From the NCBI RefSeq assembly GCF_963924675.1, contig NC_089220.1:161795270-161859269 (forward strand): a DNA stretch of 64,000 nucleotides. The letters run 5' to 3'. Source of the DNA: Phocoena phocoena (lineage: Eukaryota; Chordata; Mammalia; Artiodactyla; Phocoenidae). Each line of letters opens with the position of its first letter. Positions within the stretch are counted from its first letter, which is position 1. The position numbers were made by a program, and so were the translations under genes. Below, piece after piece: positions 35,146 through 46,412 of this stretch. The notes under the pieces were generated by a model that ran no database searches, was not told the origin of the DNA, and saw only the letters and a program-made list of their open reading frames with translations.

Positions 35146-36500
35146 TATTATTACAAATCCATGGAGTATCTGGTATAATCCGTAATGGGTGTTTCACATC
35201 TAGTAGTTAACATTTAAGGGAGAAGCTTCATCAACATATCCTTGAAGAGTGTTCTGAACTACTCTTAGAAGACACAGTTGTGCTAAGGCCAGAGAAATCA
35301 AAGCTCAGAACATCCCCAGAAAAAACATATGTCATTGCAGTTATTGAAGGTTTTTTTAGAGGGAAATTTGATATAAAAAAGAAATTGTCTTCCATCCAGG
35401 CCTGGACATTGTCTATTGGCTGCTGAGATTGTTTGGCTAGGAAAGCCAGAAACACAAACAATGATTTAGATTTATATATTCATCTGATTCATCTGGGCCA
35501 AAACATTGGGACAGGAGAAGGAAATATTTATTTTATTTTGCTAGGCAGAAGGACAAAAGGTTTTCTGTTTCATTGGCTTGGTGTGGAAGCGAGTCCTGAG
35601 CAGTGCTTCCAGTATTTTCATTGAGTATATAAACAAGATTGATAGTCTGCTTACATTTTCTCCTTTGTGTGCTTGGCTTTCCCAGGTTTGTCTAACCTGT
35701 TCCACGTGGTATTTTATTCTTTGATTTTGTTGTTATATATTTACTGAGTGTTAATGATATGCAAGCACTGTAGGAAATACCAATTAAATAGGGTCCCTTC
35801 TCAGTAAATTAAAAGTGGAAACATCACATGATATTTTCTGGAATGGTAGGTGGGTATACGTTTTAAATTTTATTTTTTTTTTTACAGACGGATCAGTGGA
35901 TTCTCGAGTTGCATACAATCAGAGCCTATCATCTGACTTTTTTGCTAACCTTTAACATTTAACTTGGCTGGCTATTTTGTTGTTGTTGTTATTGCTGGAG
36001 TTGATGCTGTTCTGTTCTCCTTGCTTAATGGTATAATTGACTGTACTGCCCAGATGTTTGGGTAGAGTGCTGTTGCCAATTACTCATAAATACTACTCTT
36101 AAGGCTTAGAAAAGGAACTTTGATATTAAAATGTTTATGTTTGGGACATGCATTTGACTTCTGCATGATGTTAGTTTCCTTTGCCCTGATTAGTGCTGGA
36201 ATTATCTTTTGAAGAATGCCAATTAAGTGCAGACCTGCCCTAGAAAATAAATACCTTTCAAATGTTTGCAAAGGGGCACAACTTATCAGCAAAACATCAA
36301 AGTATAAGGCTGGAGGATTGTATTTTAATCTTGATGACTTTCCTCATTACATTCTTAATTTGGGGCAAATTTCTTAACCTTTTGGTGACTGTCTTATTTA
36401 TAACAAGAACACATGAACATCTCTTAAACTGATATATGTAAATATATCTGACATGACCATAAAATGTATATGTATTTGTTAATTTTAATTCTTTAAAATT
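35146..36500. other. Unique interval with small L2 trace
   Basis: No gene seen. A short L2-like end (minus) may be present at about 35735-35800 ('actgagtgttaatgatatgc'). Confidence 0.4.
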
Positions 36501-36524
36501 TTGTGCAGCGTTTAAGAGTTTAAG

Positions 36525-36995
36525 GGGTTACCCAATCATCCCCAAATTTGGTGGCTTGAAACAACAATGTTGCCGCCCCCTTTTTTCTTAATGGGTCTGC
36601 AATTTGGGCAGAACTTGCAAGGAGGCAGCTCATCTTTACTGGATATCAGCTGGGGCTGCTTGTATGGAGGTTAGCAGGTCCATTTTTATCCATTTTGCTA
36701 GCTCTTGTCTCGTGGCTAGCAAGTTGGTACAGGCCGCTGTCTGGGAACTCAGTCAGTCCTGTGTTCTGGGGTTCTGGTTCCTGTTTACCTGGACCTTTCC
36801 ATGGGCTGTTTATAGTTCGTCACAGCATGGTGGCTGGGTTCCAAGAGCAAGTATGCCAAGAGACAGGAAGTGAAAGCTGCCAGTTTCATAAAACCTGGGC
36901 TCAGAAACAGATGCGGTGCTGCTTTTGCGATATTTTTCAAGTTTTCACAGATCTCTAGTTCAAGGGGAGGGAACACAGATGCTACCTTTCAATGA
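36525..36995 (-). mobile_element. Old LTR-like interspersed repeat
   Basis: 'atttggtggcttgaaacaac', 'gtcacagcatggtggctggg', 'aagagacaggaagtgaaagc' and 'tcaaggggagggaacacaga' belong to a familiar high-copy mammalian repeat, probably a MaLR/ERVL-type LTR in reverse. I cannot fix the subfamily. The 87-89-codon ORFs here are by-products. Confidence 0.5.
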
Positions 36996-37164
36996 GAGGA
37001 GTATAAAACAAAACAAACCAACCACCACATCCTATAGATGGTTCCTGAATTACTGACAATATATCATGGACCATTGTACATAGCCTTCCCAGTGTTTAAC
37101 TCTTTTTCCCTATAAAAACATGAATTATCACTTGATATCCTACATCTGCCTTCACCATTAGAGT

Positions 37165-37611
37165 TGTTACTGAACTCAGGTTTGACTCATGTCCCCCAAA
37201 ACCAACTCCAAAGATGCTCAACCGTGACAGCTTTTAAGGGGAGAAAGGGGGAAAGAATCTGTTAATCATTGAGGCAGAAGATCAGATTCTTCATTTTTCC
37301 ATTGTGTGCAGACCTGCTGACTTGTGATTTTCCTTTGGATGCTATCTTGCCTGTGTGGTCTGCCTGCAGATTTTCTAAGGGGGAAGCTGGGTGTAGAGTC
37401 AGTCATTCTTTAACTACTTTATTCTTACCCATTTTAATCCAGGAAAGCAATCAACAGGTTAGGCAAGGCATTGTGTACATTCAGTAGAGCAGAGTCAGGA
37501 GTTAGGTTAAAAGTTACCTAGTGATCTCATTTTTATAATTAAGGTTTAAGTGGAACAGAAATAGACAAACAGGAAAAAAAGAGCTGCTTACAAATCCCCA
37601 CTTATCAGACA
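37165..37611 (-). mobile_element. Probable ERV LTR
   Basis: A 447-bp segment with TG...CA ends ('tgttactgaactcagg' to 'cttatcagaca'). Minus-strand reading ends with an 'aaaagctgtcacggttgagc' R/U5-like stretch. A purine tract on the minus strand lies just outside the right end at about 37612-37626, where the polypurine tract of a minus-strand provirus would sit. No partner LTR was found, so this is a proposal. Confidence 0.45.
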
Positions 37612-38300
37612 TCATTCCATTTCCGTGAAATTAGGGGTGAAGAGCAGTCTTTTGTAACTTCTTCGTGCTCACATGGGCATCATATTCTTAGAGTGGAAGA
37701 TGTCGACCTGGGTCTGTAGCATCTCTTTGCTGACAATTTCAGTTGCCCGCTTACATATATGGGCAGAGCAAGCTACAGTTATTTTGATGCCCACAAAGAT
37801 ACAGATGATTATGAGCAATAGTGTTAATCCCATTCTCTTAAGGCCAGTTCTTGGAAGTGTGTTAGCCATAGATTCAGTAGTGCTCAAGATGGAGCAACTT
37901 ACGTCATGGCTACCGTCTGGTCATCAGTTAGCTTTTTCCGTTTGGTGGCAATTAGAGTATCTGTAAGAAGACTCAGGAATGTGCATCAGAGACTGAGTCT
38001 GTGACCCTATTGTCCTAATCTTTAGCTGCTCGAACCTGCTCTTTGTGACTCAGGGGGGCCTGGGAGGTTTCAACTTTTCTACAAACAAGAGGCAGGGGGT
38101 GTGGAGGGGCCTTTGTACCTGGGGGTCCCTGTAGGTTTTCGCTCGGTTTCAGAGTCGTTTATTTCATACATTCATGTAAGAAATTCTAATGGAGCAAATG
38201 GAAAAAAAAACTATAAAACAAGAAAAATGCCACCTATTTGTTGCCCCCTATCTCTAAAAGTATTCAAGGCTCTCATAAAAATAGGCGATATGACTTGAAT
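37612..38300 (-). pseudogene. Possible degraded ERV internal 3' region
   Basis: Next to the probable LTR, the minus strand has an ORF at 37669-37887 with one strong membrane segment ('LTLLLIIICIFVGIKITVA') followed by Cys and basic residues, a layout seen at the C-terminus of retroviral Env transmembrane subunits. No immunosuppressive, fusion or receptor-binding region can be recognised, and the rest is full of stops. It could equally be a chance hydrophobic ORF. Confidence 0.3.
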
Positions 38301-38445
38301 TAAGAAAAATAAAACACGTTACTGAGAAATTCTCATTCAATGTGATATCAGTGCATCGGCACAAGGAAAGCCCAAAGCAGAACTAGTGGCCAGTTTTTGA
38401 TAAATTGTGCTCATACACGTGTATTTATATGACTTTCTCACCTTC

Positions 38446-38646
38446 CTAATCGATGTCACTGATGAGCATCTTCAGCAAGAAACGGCAGGAGTCACAATCG
38501 AGGTAGAGGAAACGCGCCACACGTTGGGGCAGAGCGGCCTTCGGGAACGTTAGCTCGGCGTAGGGTTGCAGGATTGTAAAGCAGCTTGAGAGAGAGTTGG
38601 AGTAACTGAGCGAGAAGAATGGCCTCAAGTCTTTAAAAATGTTCAC
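38446..38646 (-). other. CpG-dense 66-codon ORF, unrecognised
   Basis: A minus-strand ORF starting 'MNIFKDLRPFFSLSYSN' and ending 'DCDSCRFLLKMLISDID'. It holds about 12 CpG in roughly 170 bases, against near absence in surrounding sequence. The stop is followed by 'gaaggtgagaaag', which contains a donor-like 'aag|gtgaga', and an acceptor-like 'ttttaaag' lies upstream. I do not recognise the protein. It may be a small retrocopy, a real exon, or part of an ERV. Confidence 0.3.
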
Positions 38647-39984
38647 CGAAGCACAATTTCAAAAGCTTTAGCACAAATATAGCTTTAGAACAGTTGAGGT
38701 TGGAAGATACATAAAGCTGATATGAAGTAATCTAAAATGGGAAGAGTTTTTTTGGGGGGAGAAACTATGAGTCAAATAAGGGGGACTTGAAATGACTGTG
38801 GGGCACTGAAATTACTAGCCAAAGCTAGATCCTGAAGATTCCTATAAGAGCAAGGGCATCTCTTCGGGCCCATCACCTTCCAGTCGTTCTGAGGAAGAAG
38901 GAGATGGCCACGTGAGAGTAGCTTGTATTCTGGTCACCATCCATGAAGGGTTTTCTAAGCCCTCAAGCATACCTAATTCCTTGGCACTTCTCTCTGTGCT
39001 CCTGGCAATTAGCACTCACCTGTGATGGCATTTTCATGCCAGTTATGGTTTATTTGGTTATGTGTGCATTTCCTTCACTCGATATGCCATAATACCGTCA
39101 TTCATTGAATGGATATGGATCTTTCTATTCCATAAAGCAGTCCATTCCATTTTGTATCGTTCTACTTGCTTTTCATTATTGGCATAAACTACCTCCTTGC
39201 TGTCCATGGTAAATTTAAGCCTGCCTTTTGTACCAACAGAAAAATTGTAGAGAAATAATCATCTGTTGAAAGAGTCTTGTGAATCACAAACACACACAGC
39301 CACATCCAATAAGGATTTGGGATTATACTTGAATTGCTTTTGCCATAATATGCACAATTACGTTAAGAGTAAATGCATCGATACTTACACTACTAAAATG
39401 AAAGACCAAATGAAACTGGTGGTGCTGGACTCTAGTCAGATGATCATAATGTTTTTAAGATATACTTATATTTGCTTTTTTAGTGCATAGTGAAAGAAAT
39501 TATTTTTTTAAATAGTTCATCTGAAGCTTTATTAAATACAGCATATATTTGAAAATGTAATTAAAATGATGTTTAAAAGGGATAAGAAATCAGCAGTGTT
39601 GCTCACCTCTTGTGTCTGCCTCCACTCCCCCCTTGTTTATGTCCTCATGACCTACCTTTTTACTCCACTTGTTGCTGTGGCAATGGTTGTATGGACGTAT
39701 AACCTGATACAACTTTGTCTCAGCTGATCTAATGTTTCTGCCTCAGGACTATTCTGCTGTGGTTGTGTTGGATTCCATGGGAGTATACATGGCCCCTTGG
39801 ACCTATGCATACATCTGCAAGGGTGAGAGAATGAACGCTTCATGGGGGTAGCCCTTCACGAATGAGCAGAAACCTATAGATGAATACTTCTCTCTTCTGT
39901 TCTTCATGTAAACAGTTCTGAAGTGAATTCAGCAAGGATAGCAGGACCACCCACAGTTGTGGTCAGCTCAGTAATGCACATTTA
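38647..39984. other. Unique interval
   Basis: No gene or named repeat; several short ORFs without features. Confidence 0.4.
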
Positions 39985-40210
39985 GATGGGCTTTTCCTCC
40001 TCCGATGTGTTTTTATTCCATCACTCTCACACCAAATGTGAGGTTTATTTCCCCACATCAACCGATTCTCTCACACCAGTTGGGTGTCCTACAATTCACT
40101 TCAGTTCTAACACTAACTACCTCAAGTTTGCACAGACCCCACAGATGAGGGGCTCCGTTCTACAAAAGTGCACCCACTTTAGATGCCAGTTGCAAGACTG
40201 GGCCATCTGT

Positions 40211-40286
40211 CCATTTTGTTATAAAGTTAGGGGGTTCCCACAATCTGACCATTTTGTTATCAAGGTAGGGGGTTCCCACAATCCTC
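40211..40286 (+). repeat. 38-bp tandem duplication
   Basis: 'ccattttgttataaagttag' continuing to 'cccacaatctga' (40211-40248) is repeated with a few changes at 40249-40286, inside the older LTR. Confidence 0.9.
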
Positions 40287-40347
40287 CTCAGGTTTGATGA
40301 TTTGCTAGAATGGCTCAGGGAAATACTTATGTTTACTGGTATATTAT

Positions 40348-40799
40348 TGTCAACTTAAAAAAAAAAAGCACAGTGAGAGTTGTGGGTTAAGTTTTATTGG
40401 GGGCAAAATGAGGACTATAGCCTGGGAGACAACAACTCAGATAGCTCTAAGAAACTGCTCCAAAGAGTAGGGGGGAAGGTCAGTATATATGTGACTTTGG
40501 TGAAGGGGGGTACATGTACTGAAGCAGAAGGTTACTGCTAGTCACGAGGAGCAGACGTCACCATGAAGGATTTTAGTGCTTTTCTAGATATGAGGAGATA
40601 CAGGAGTTGGGCCCATAAAGTCGGCTCCTGAAAATATCTACCTGCAGACCTGTTCTGCCAGTTTTTCCCAGAGCACAGAGTGCCTCATTTCTGCTCTCCG
40701 CCCTGAACTCCTTTCAGGGGGTGTTGAAAGCCAGCAGCTGCAGAGCACATGATTTAATCCTTGTAGAGGTAGATGGCAATTGCCAGTTTGTAGTTGACA
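40348..40799 (-). mobile_element. Nested solo LTR, 452 bp, 4-bp TSD (ERV1-like)
   Basis: Ends are an inverted pair, 'tgtcaac' at the left and 'gttgaca' at the right. The 4-bp repeat 'ttat' flanks it (40344-40347 and 40800-40803), as for gammaretrovirus-like ERVs. The reversed polyadenylation region 'gttttattgggggcaaaatg' sets the minus orientation. It interrupts the older LTR exactly. A related copy lies at about 42645-43215. Confidence 0.85.
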
Positions 40800-41280
40800 T
40801 TATAAAGGATATAACTCAGGGTCAGCCAAATGGAAAAGATGCGTAGGGCAAGGGGAGAGGAGTGCACAGAACTTCATGGTCCCTCTGTGTGCACCACCCT
40901 CCCAGCACCGCAGTGTGTTCACCAACTGGGGAGCCCTCTGAAGCTTATTGTTTAGAGGTTTTTATGGAAGTTTTTTTATATAGGCATGATTGCTTAAATC
41001 ATTGGCCATTTGTGATTGAGGTCTATCTCCATTCTCTCTCCGCTCCCTGGAGGTTCTAAGACATGGTTGGTTCCTCTGGCAACCAGCCCCCATCCTGACA
41101 CTATCTAGGGGCCCACCAGGAGTCACCTCATTAGCATAAGCTCAGGTATGATTGAAAGGGGCTTGTTATGAATAGCAAAAGATGCTCCTATCACCCAGGA
41201 ACTTCCAAGTGTTTTAGAAGTTCTGTCAGGAACTGGGAACAAAGACCAAATATTTATTTCTTATGATCGTACCTTCTGTT

Positions 41281-42644
41281 TTTATTTTTCCTAGTCTCCC
41301 ATTTCTGTTTCTTTTGATTACCTTCCAGACTAAAGTAGCTGCATGTAAATTCTTGTCTCAGATTCTGTCTTTTGGGGGAAACTGAGCCAAGATAGCAGAA
41401 AAAAGGGCAAAGGCAGGAAGGATCATGTTCTCAAGTATTCCTAAACACAAGAGAACCTTAGTTGTTCACTGGGCTCTCCATCACTGCCTTTGAGATGCTG
41501 CTCTTCTTACTTTGTTATGCAAAATGTGTACTGCACAACACTATCCCATCTCCATGGCAATGACATCATGGAGATATTTACAAGTAAGCATGAGTGTATA
41601 TGAAAAAAAAAACTCGTCAATGACTTGTGCCCTATGAATGTTTTTCATTTGCTCAATTCTAAATTCAAGTACACAAGTCCACCCATAAAAATGGTACTAC
41701 TGAATATGTAAAATTCATGTGGCATTCACTCTCCATGCTTATAGAATTGAAAAACTAAAACCGCAAAATAGATTAGAAGCACCACTGTTATGAAAGAGGA
41801 AGAAAATATGGGAAGCAAAGAATTCACTACCCCACCAATGTTTTTAAAAGGGAGAACACATAATGGTTGGAATCTTCGTTGTAACAGCTTAATTGAATTT
41901 ATGTATAACACAATTAGGTTCTTGCATTTTCTTCCTAATTTCTTATTTTTGCCTTTGTCTTTTCCTAATAAGATTTGGCTTCATCTTTAAACATTGCTAT
42001 GTGATCTTTGTCTAGCTCTGGCCTGGTAATAACCACTTTGATAAGATGAATGTATACCAAACAGTAGCCCATTTCACATTACACACATGCATATGACAAA
42101 TTTCTTCCTGAAATTTTGGAAGATTTGGCTGCTTTACTAATCTTTTTGGTGTCCTTGAATAACCTAGGTGTCTGAGTGTATATGTTTTAATGAAGAATAA
42201 CTTAAGTGTATGAAAGTAACTTGCAGAACCTAATAATCAAAGTGCCACTGGGCCATGCAAAAGCTTAGATAAACAAAATGGAATATTGTCGGGAGCCAAA
42301 GCAGTGATTCTTACTATCCCACATAAATGTTCTCTTGTCTCTCTCTGGGGCCGCAAGTTCTCTCATCGGTCTTTCCTCTATATGTTTGCTTCATTCTTTC
42401 TCTTCATAACAGCTCCAGACCTATATGGTCTCCCACCCAAGTGTACAGGAGACACATACTATATCCCAAATACTTTAAGAGACACCATTACTTTATGTAT
42501 TACTAAGAAAATATATTGTCTATCAAATATGCACAAGCTTCTGTAAGATGCGTTCTGATTTTATAAGTTATAAAATGTGCATCTTAGCGTCAGTGAAATG
42601 TGATACTAGTGTCTAGTGTCTGGACTCTAAATTACTGGATAGAG
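41281..42644. other. Unique interval
   Basis: AT-rich; no gene. The 86-codon ORF at 42286-42546 ('MSGAKAVILTIPHKCS...') is not recognised. Confidence 0.4.
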
Positions 42645-43215
42645 TGTCAACTAAAAAAGCACAACCTGGGAATTCCCTGGCGGTCCAGGGGTTAGGACTC
42701 CAAGCTTCTACTGCAGGGAGCACGGGTTTGATCCCTGGTCAGGGAAGGTCACGCATGCCGCGTGGTGTGGCCCCACCCCCCCCAAAAAAAACCCTCACAA
42801 CCTAAAAGTTGAGAATTCTGTTTAATTCCCTATACTTTCTGAGGACTTCAAACCCAGGAGGCAGCCTCTGGGATAGCTCTGAGGGACTGCTCTGAAGACG
42901 TAAAGGAAGAGCCAGGATATATAGGGGTTTTTACAACAAAAACCAGGTAGTGGGAGCATCGAAAGATTACTGTTAGTTAAAGAAAACCAGATATCTCAAG
43001 TTAATGAATTTAACGCTTTTCTGTGTATGGGAAGATCAAGAGTCTGGGCTTACTGAAATCATTCCTTTGATATGTATTTTAATTATGTATGGCCAGTCTC
43101 CTATTCTTTCCCATCTTGAGTCCCATCAGGCCTCGCTACTAGGGACGGCTGTAGTGGCTTGATGGCTGTAACATCTTTTGTTTACTGATTTGGCAGGCAG
43201 CATTTTTCATTCACA
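42645..43215 (-). mobile_element. Second LTR of the same family, split by a SINE
   Basis: It begins 'tgtcaactaaaaaagcacaa', like the nested LTR at 40348. After the SINE it continues 'gagaattctgtttaattccc', 'gatagctctgagggactgct' and 'agccaggatatataggggtt', parallel to the other copy but diverged. Its right end is uncertain. Same orientation, 2.3 kb away. Confidence 0.7.
42668..42795 (+). mobile_element. CHR-1/Bov-tA-like tRNA SINE with 8-bp TSD
   Basis: 'gggaattccctggcggtcca', 'gttaggactccaagcttcta', 'cacgggtttgatccctggtc', then a C/A-rich tail. The repeat 'cacaacct' flanks it at 42660-42667 and 42796-42803. This is a shorter and older family than the main SINE, inserted into the LTR. Confidence 0.85.
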
Positions 43216-43555
43216 TGAGAGAATCTAAGTGAATCAGGCCAGTCAGAGGATCCTCTTTGAGGCTCAGGTGTCTACCCCAGCCTTCATCAGCCATGGCAAG
43301 AAGGTGCTAAAGGAAAGTTCTCAGGCAAGAGGTGGGGGGGTGGCGGGGGGACAAGAATTACAAACGCTACCTATTGAATATTGTTCCTTAACGTTTTCTC
43401 GAATTTTACGTTCAATATTTTGGCAACACAAAACATTTCCATACTTACTCTTAGATTTTCTGTTGGTTTTGAATTGCTGTGAAATGAGTTGAAAAGCCAT
43501 GAAAACAAAACTCTGATGTATATATTAAATTACTATTAATTTTAAAATGAAAAAG
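43216..43555. other. Unique interval
   Basis: A G-run lies near 43333-43349; no gene. Confidence 0.4.
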
Positions 43556-43559
43556 TGCA

Positions 43560-43730
43560 TTTGAGTGTTGAAAATTCCATTATGGGCACAGCTATAAATT
43601 TAAAAATTTCCATTTTGTTGAGGTTTTAGGTATGACTTAACTTTTAATGAACTTTTAATTTTGAGATAATTTAGACTTACAGAAGAGTTGCAGAAAAATA
43701 GAGTATTTGGATGCCCTTCATTCAGCCTTT
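43560..43730. mobile_element. Old L1ME-type 3' region, first piece
   Basis: 'aattttgagataatttagac' and 'ttacagaagagttgcagaaa' match a common L1M/L1ME 3' region. It resumes at about 44555 after two later insertions. Orientation not determined. Confidence 0.55.
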
Positions 43731-43947
43731 TTTTTTTTTTTTTTTTTTTTTTTTGCGGTACGCGGGCCTCTCACTGTTGTGGCCTCTCCTGTTGCGGACC
43801 ACAGGCTCTGGACGTGCAGGCTCAGCGGCCATGGCTCATGGGCCTAGCCGCTCCGCGGCACGTGGGATCTTCCTGGACCGGGGCACGAACCTGTGTCCCC
43901 TGCATCGGCAGGTGGACCCTCAACCAACTGTGCCACCAGGGAAGCCC
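43731..43947 (-). mobile_element. CHR-type SINE with 8-10-bp TSD
   Basis: About 26 T, then the body in reverse to 'ccaccagggaagccc'. 'tcagcctt' precedes it at 43722 and 'tcagcctttt' follows at 43948-43957. It inserted into the old L1ME region. Confidence 0.95.
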
Positions 43948-44034
43948 TCAGCCTTTTCTTATGTCAGTGTTGGGGAAGAAGAAGCTTTCTTCTACCCTCT
44001 GGGTTCTTCTGGATGGTCTAAGAATTAATTTGAC

Positions 44035-44515
44035 ATGACACAGATTCAGAGGAGAAAATCCAAAGTTTAATAACGTGTACACAGGAGAGACCCAGGAGAA
44101 CTGAGTAACTTGCCAAAATGGCTGAAATTCTCACCTTGAATGCCATCTTCAGTTCAAGACAAAAGAGGATGTTGCGGGTAATGGTTTGGGACCTCAACAG
44201 GGAGGAAGGCAATTTACATAGAGATGGGAAACAAATATTTGGCAAACAGGTGTTTGCTAGGCCATGCTGAGACAATGGGCAGAGAGAAATTTTAGCAGAC
44301 TTTGCTAGGTCCTTCCCTGTCTACCACACCTAGTTCATATTATAGTTGTCTACGGTGAGAGCGCCCTTCCTGGAACAGGTCCTCTACCTACACTCTTTAG
44401 ACAGTCAGGGGCAAGGTCTTTTAGGCCTTGATTGTTTTCAGCTGGAAATAAAATTCATGCCAAAAAGATATTTCGGGGTGACAAGGTTTGCTCCCCTACG
44501 TCAGAATCTACTGTA
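44035..44515 (-). mobile_element. LTR-like repeat
   Basis: 'gaaaatccaaagtttaataa', 'acaggagagacccaggagaa' and 'ggtgacaaggtttgctcccc' suggest a reversed LTR with its polyadenylation region at the left. It separates two pieces of the L1ME region. Family and TSD not determined. Confidence 0.4.
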
Positions 44516-44554
44516 ACCACAGAGCAATGATCAAGAGTAAGAAATTGACCAAGT

Positions 44555-45060
44555 ATAATACTATTAACTAGCATATAGAACATATTTGGATTTCACCAGT
44601 TTTCTAGTAAAGCCCTATTTCTATTGCCAGGATCCAATCCTGGATTCTGCATTACATTTAATTCTGTGTATTTTAAGTTCTTCCAATCTGTGCCAGTTCC
44701 TCAGTCTTTTCTTGTGTAACTTCGACCAGTGCTCTTCAAAAGAGTGGGTCATGTAGAATGTCCCTCAGTCTGGGTTGAGAAGATGATTCTGCATGACTAG
44801 AACGTGGTTATGCATAATTGAGAAGGATACCACTGAGGTATCAGAACGTAGTATCAGGGGTCTTTAATGTCTATATATTACTAGTGATATTAACCTTGAT
44901 CACTCGGTTAAGGTGTTCTGTCAGGATTTTCTAATTAGACAGGTAACTATTTTGCCTTTGAAATTACTGAGTATTTTGGGGGAGATGCTTTGAGTCTGAT
45001 ACCCTTTTAACATCCAGATTTATTCCTATGCTCTTTGATATGCTGTCATCCTTTTTCTTC
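44555..45060. mobile_element. Old L1ME-type 3' region, second piece
   Basis: 'ggatttcaccagttttctag', 'ccaggatccaatcctggatt', 'gtagaatgtccctcagtctg' and 'taaccttgatcactcggtta' follow the remembered L1ME order directly after the 43560-43730 piece. Confidence 0.65.
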
Positions 45061-45650
45061 TTTAGTTTCTGACACCAGAAAATGCTGTAGGCCCAATCTT
45101 ATAATCGCTACCCTTGAAATCAACCAGTCTTCTGAGGACTTGCTCCTTGTGTTGGAGGATGGTATCGATATTTGGAAACCAGGATTTGAGTACTCAGATG
45201 TGTTCATTTTTTACTGGTTTCATTGCTTCTAATGGCCCTCAGTAAATAGAACTAGGACATACACGTATATGTAGTAACCCATGTATACACACAACCACAC
45301 AACTGCATTTCCCTCTGTCTCTGTCTCTCTATCTTAAAAACATTATGATAATCTGACTACAGTCCAGCACCACCAGTTTCATTCTAAAGGAATTAATTAT
45401 TATTACAAAAAAATTTTTTGGCATTATGTTTGGGCAAGAGTGTGCACAATATTTTTGCTTTGGAATTTATTGAGGCTCCCTTATATTGGAGCCTAATAGT
45501 TTATTTTAGTAAATATCCTTCATGTACTGGAAAAGAGTGTGTGTTCACTCTTAGATATAGATTCTGTGTATCTGTAATAATGTATTAGTTTATGTAGATA
45601 TTCCATGTCTCTGGATTTTTTTTTCTGTTCAATAGTTTCTGAGTGAAATA
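45061..45650. other. Unique interval
   Basis: No gene; one 65-codon ORF (45035-45232) without features. Confidence 0.4.
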
Positions 45651-45654
45651 TATT

Positions 45655-45745
45655 ACAGTGGTTCTCAAAGTGTGGTCCCTGGACCAACAGCATTAATATC
45701 ACCTGGGAACTTGTTAGAAATGCATATTCTTGGGCCTCACTCAAT
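45655..45745 (+). mobile_element. MER5A hAT-Charlie fragment
   Basis: 'agtggttctcaaagtgtggt', 'atcacctgggaacttgttag' and 'ttcttgggcctcactcaatg' match MER5A. Confidence 0.85.
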
Positions 45746-46100
45746 GATTTTTATTCTTTTGTAGATGATCAGCTCTTTCTCTCTGAAAGGCTTTTAGAAC
45801 TTTCTATTTAATGTTCTTAAAACATACTGTTGTTTGTTTTACTTGGGTTTTTTTCCTCTCTCATAGTTAGCACTCTGAGCCCTTTTTGAACTGAGTTCTT
45901 TCACCCCTCTTAAATTCTGAAACATTTATCTCTATTTATTATACTTTGCCCCTTCAATATTTTACTTTTCTTCTCATGACTCTTACATCTGTATCTTGCC
46001 TTATGTATTTCCAAATTCCTTAACTTTGAAAAAAATTTTCCACTCTTTATCCTTTCCAGCTATTTTCTCAGTTTCTCAATTTGCTTCCAGCTCTCTAATT
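45746..46100. other. Unique pyrimidine-rich interval
   Basis: No gene or named repeat. Confidence 0.4.
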
Positions 46101-46412
46101 TGTTTTTTTTAATGGATGACCACAACAAAAGCAACAATGATTGCAATTACCAAACATGAAACACACTCATACTATGTCATAATATTGACATTCAGTCCAG
46201 TAATCCTCCACTGTAACAGCTCCTTTACTTTTCAGTGAGAATTGATTTGTATATTTTTTGCCTCTGAGTCCTTGTGGGATATTTTTTTTATTCAAACAGA
46301 AAGTCACAAAAATTATAATCATCCTCATCAGTTCACTCAGTCCCATGTAATTCATTTTTTTTCATCTTGATCTTTTGTTAGCACTTTTATGAATTCATCA
46401 GTTTTCCATTGG
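46101..46412 (-). other. Non-L1 sequence joined to the L1 3' break
   Basis: On the minus strand, L1 ORF2 sequence stops at about 46413 and runs into text that is not L1. It includes 'tgaataaaaaaaatatccca' (polyadenylation-signal-like, about 46270-46300), a 62-codon ORF ('MNYMGLSELMRMIIIFVTF') and ends near an A-run ('attaaaaaaaac', about 46100-46112). It could be the 3' UTR of a cellular mRNA fused to L1 during reverse transcription, or older flanking DNA exposed by a deletion. Confidence 0.35.

Larger units (their letters stand above)
39985..41280 (-). mobile_element. Older ERV LTR-like repeat, split by a later LTR
   Basis: The left part (to 40347) and right part (from 40800) together form one LTR-like repeat in reverse: 'gttgggtgtcctacaattca', 'tttgctagaatggctcaggg', then 'aaaggatataactcagggtc', 'cctcattagcataagctcag' and 'ggggcttgttatgaatagca'. 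The text is continuous when the nested element is removed. Subfamily not determined. Confidence 0.65.
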
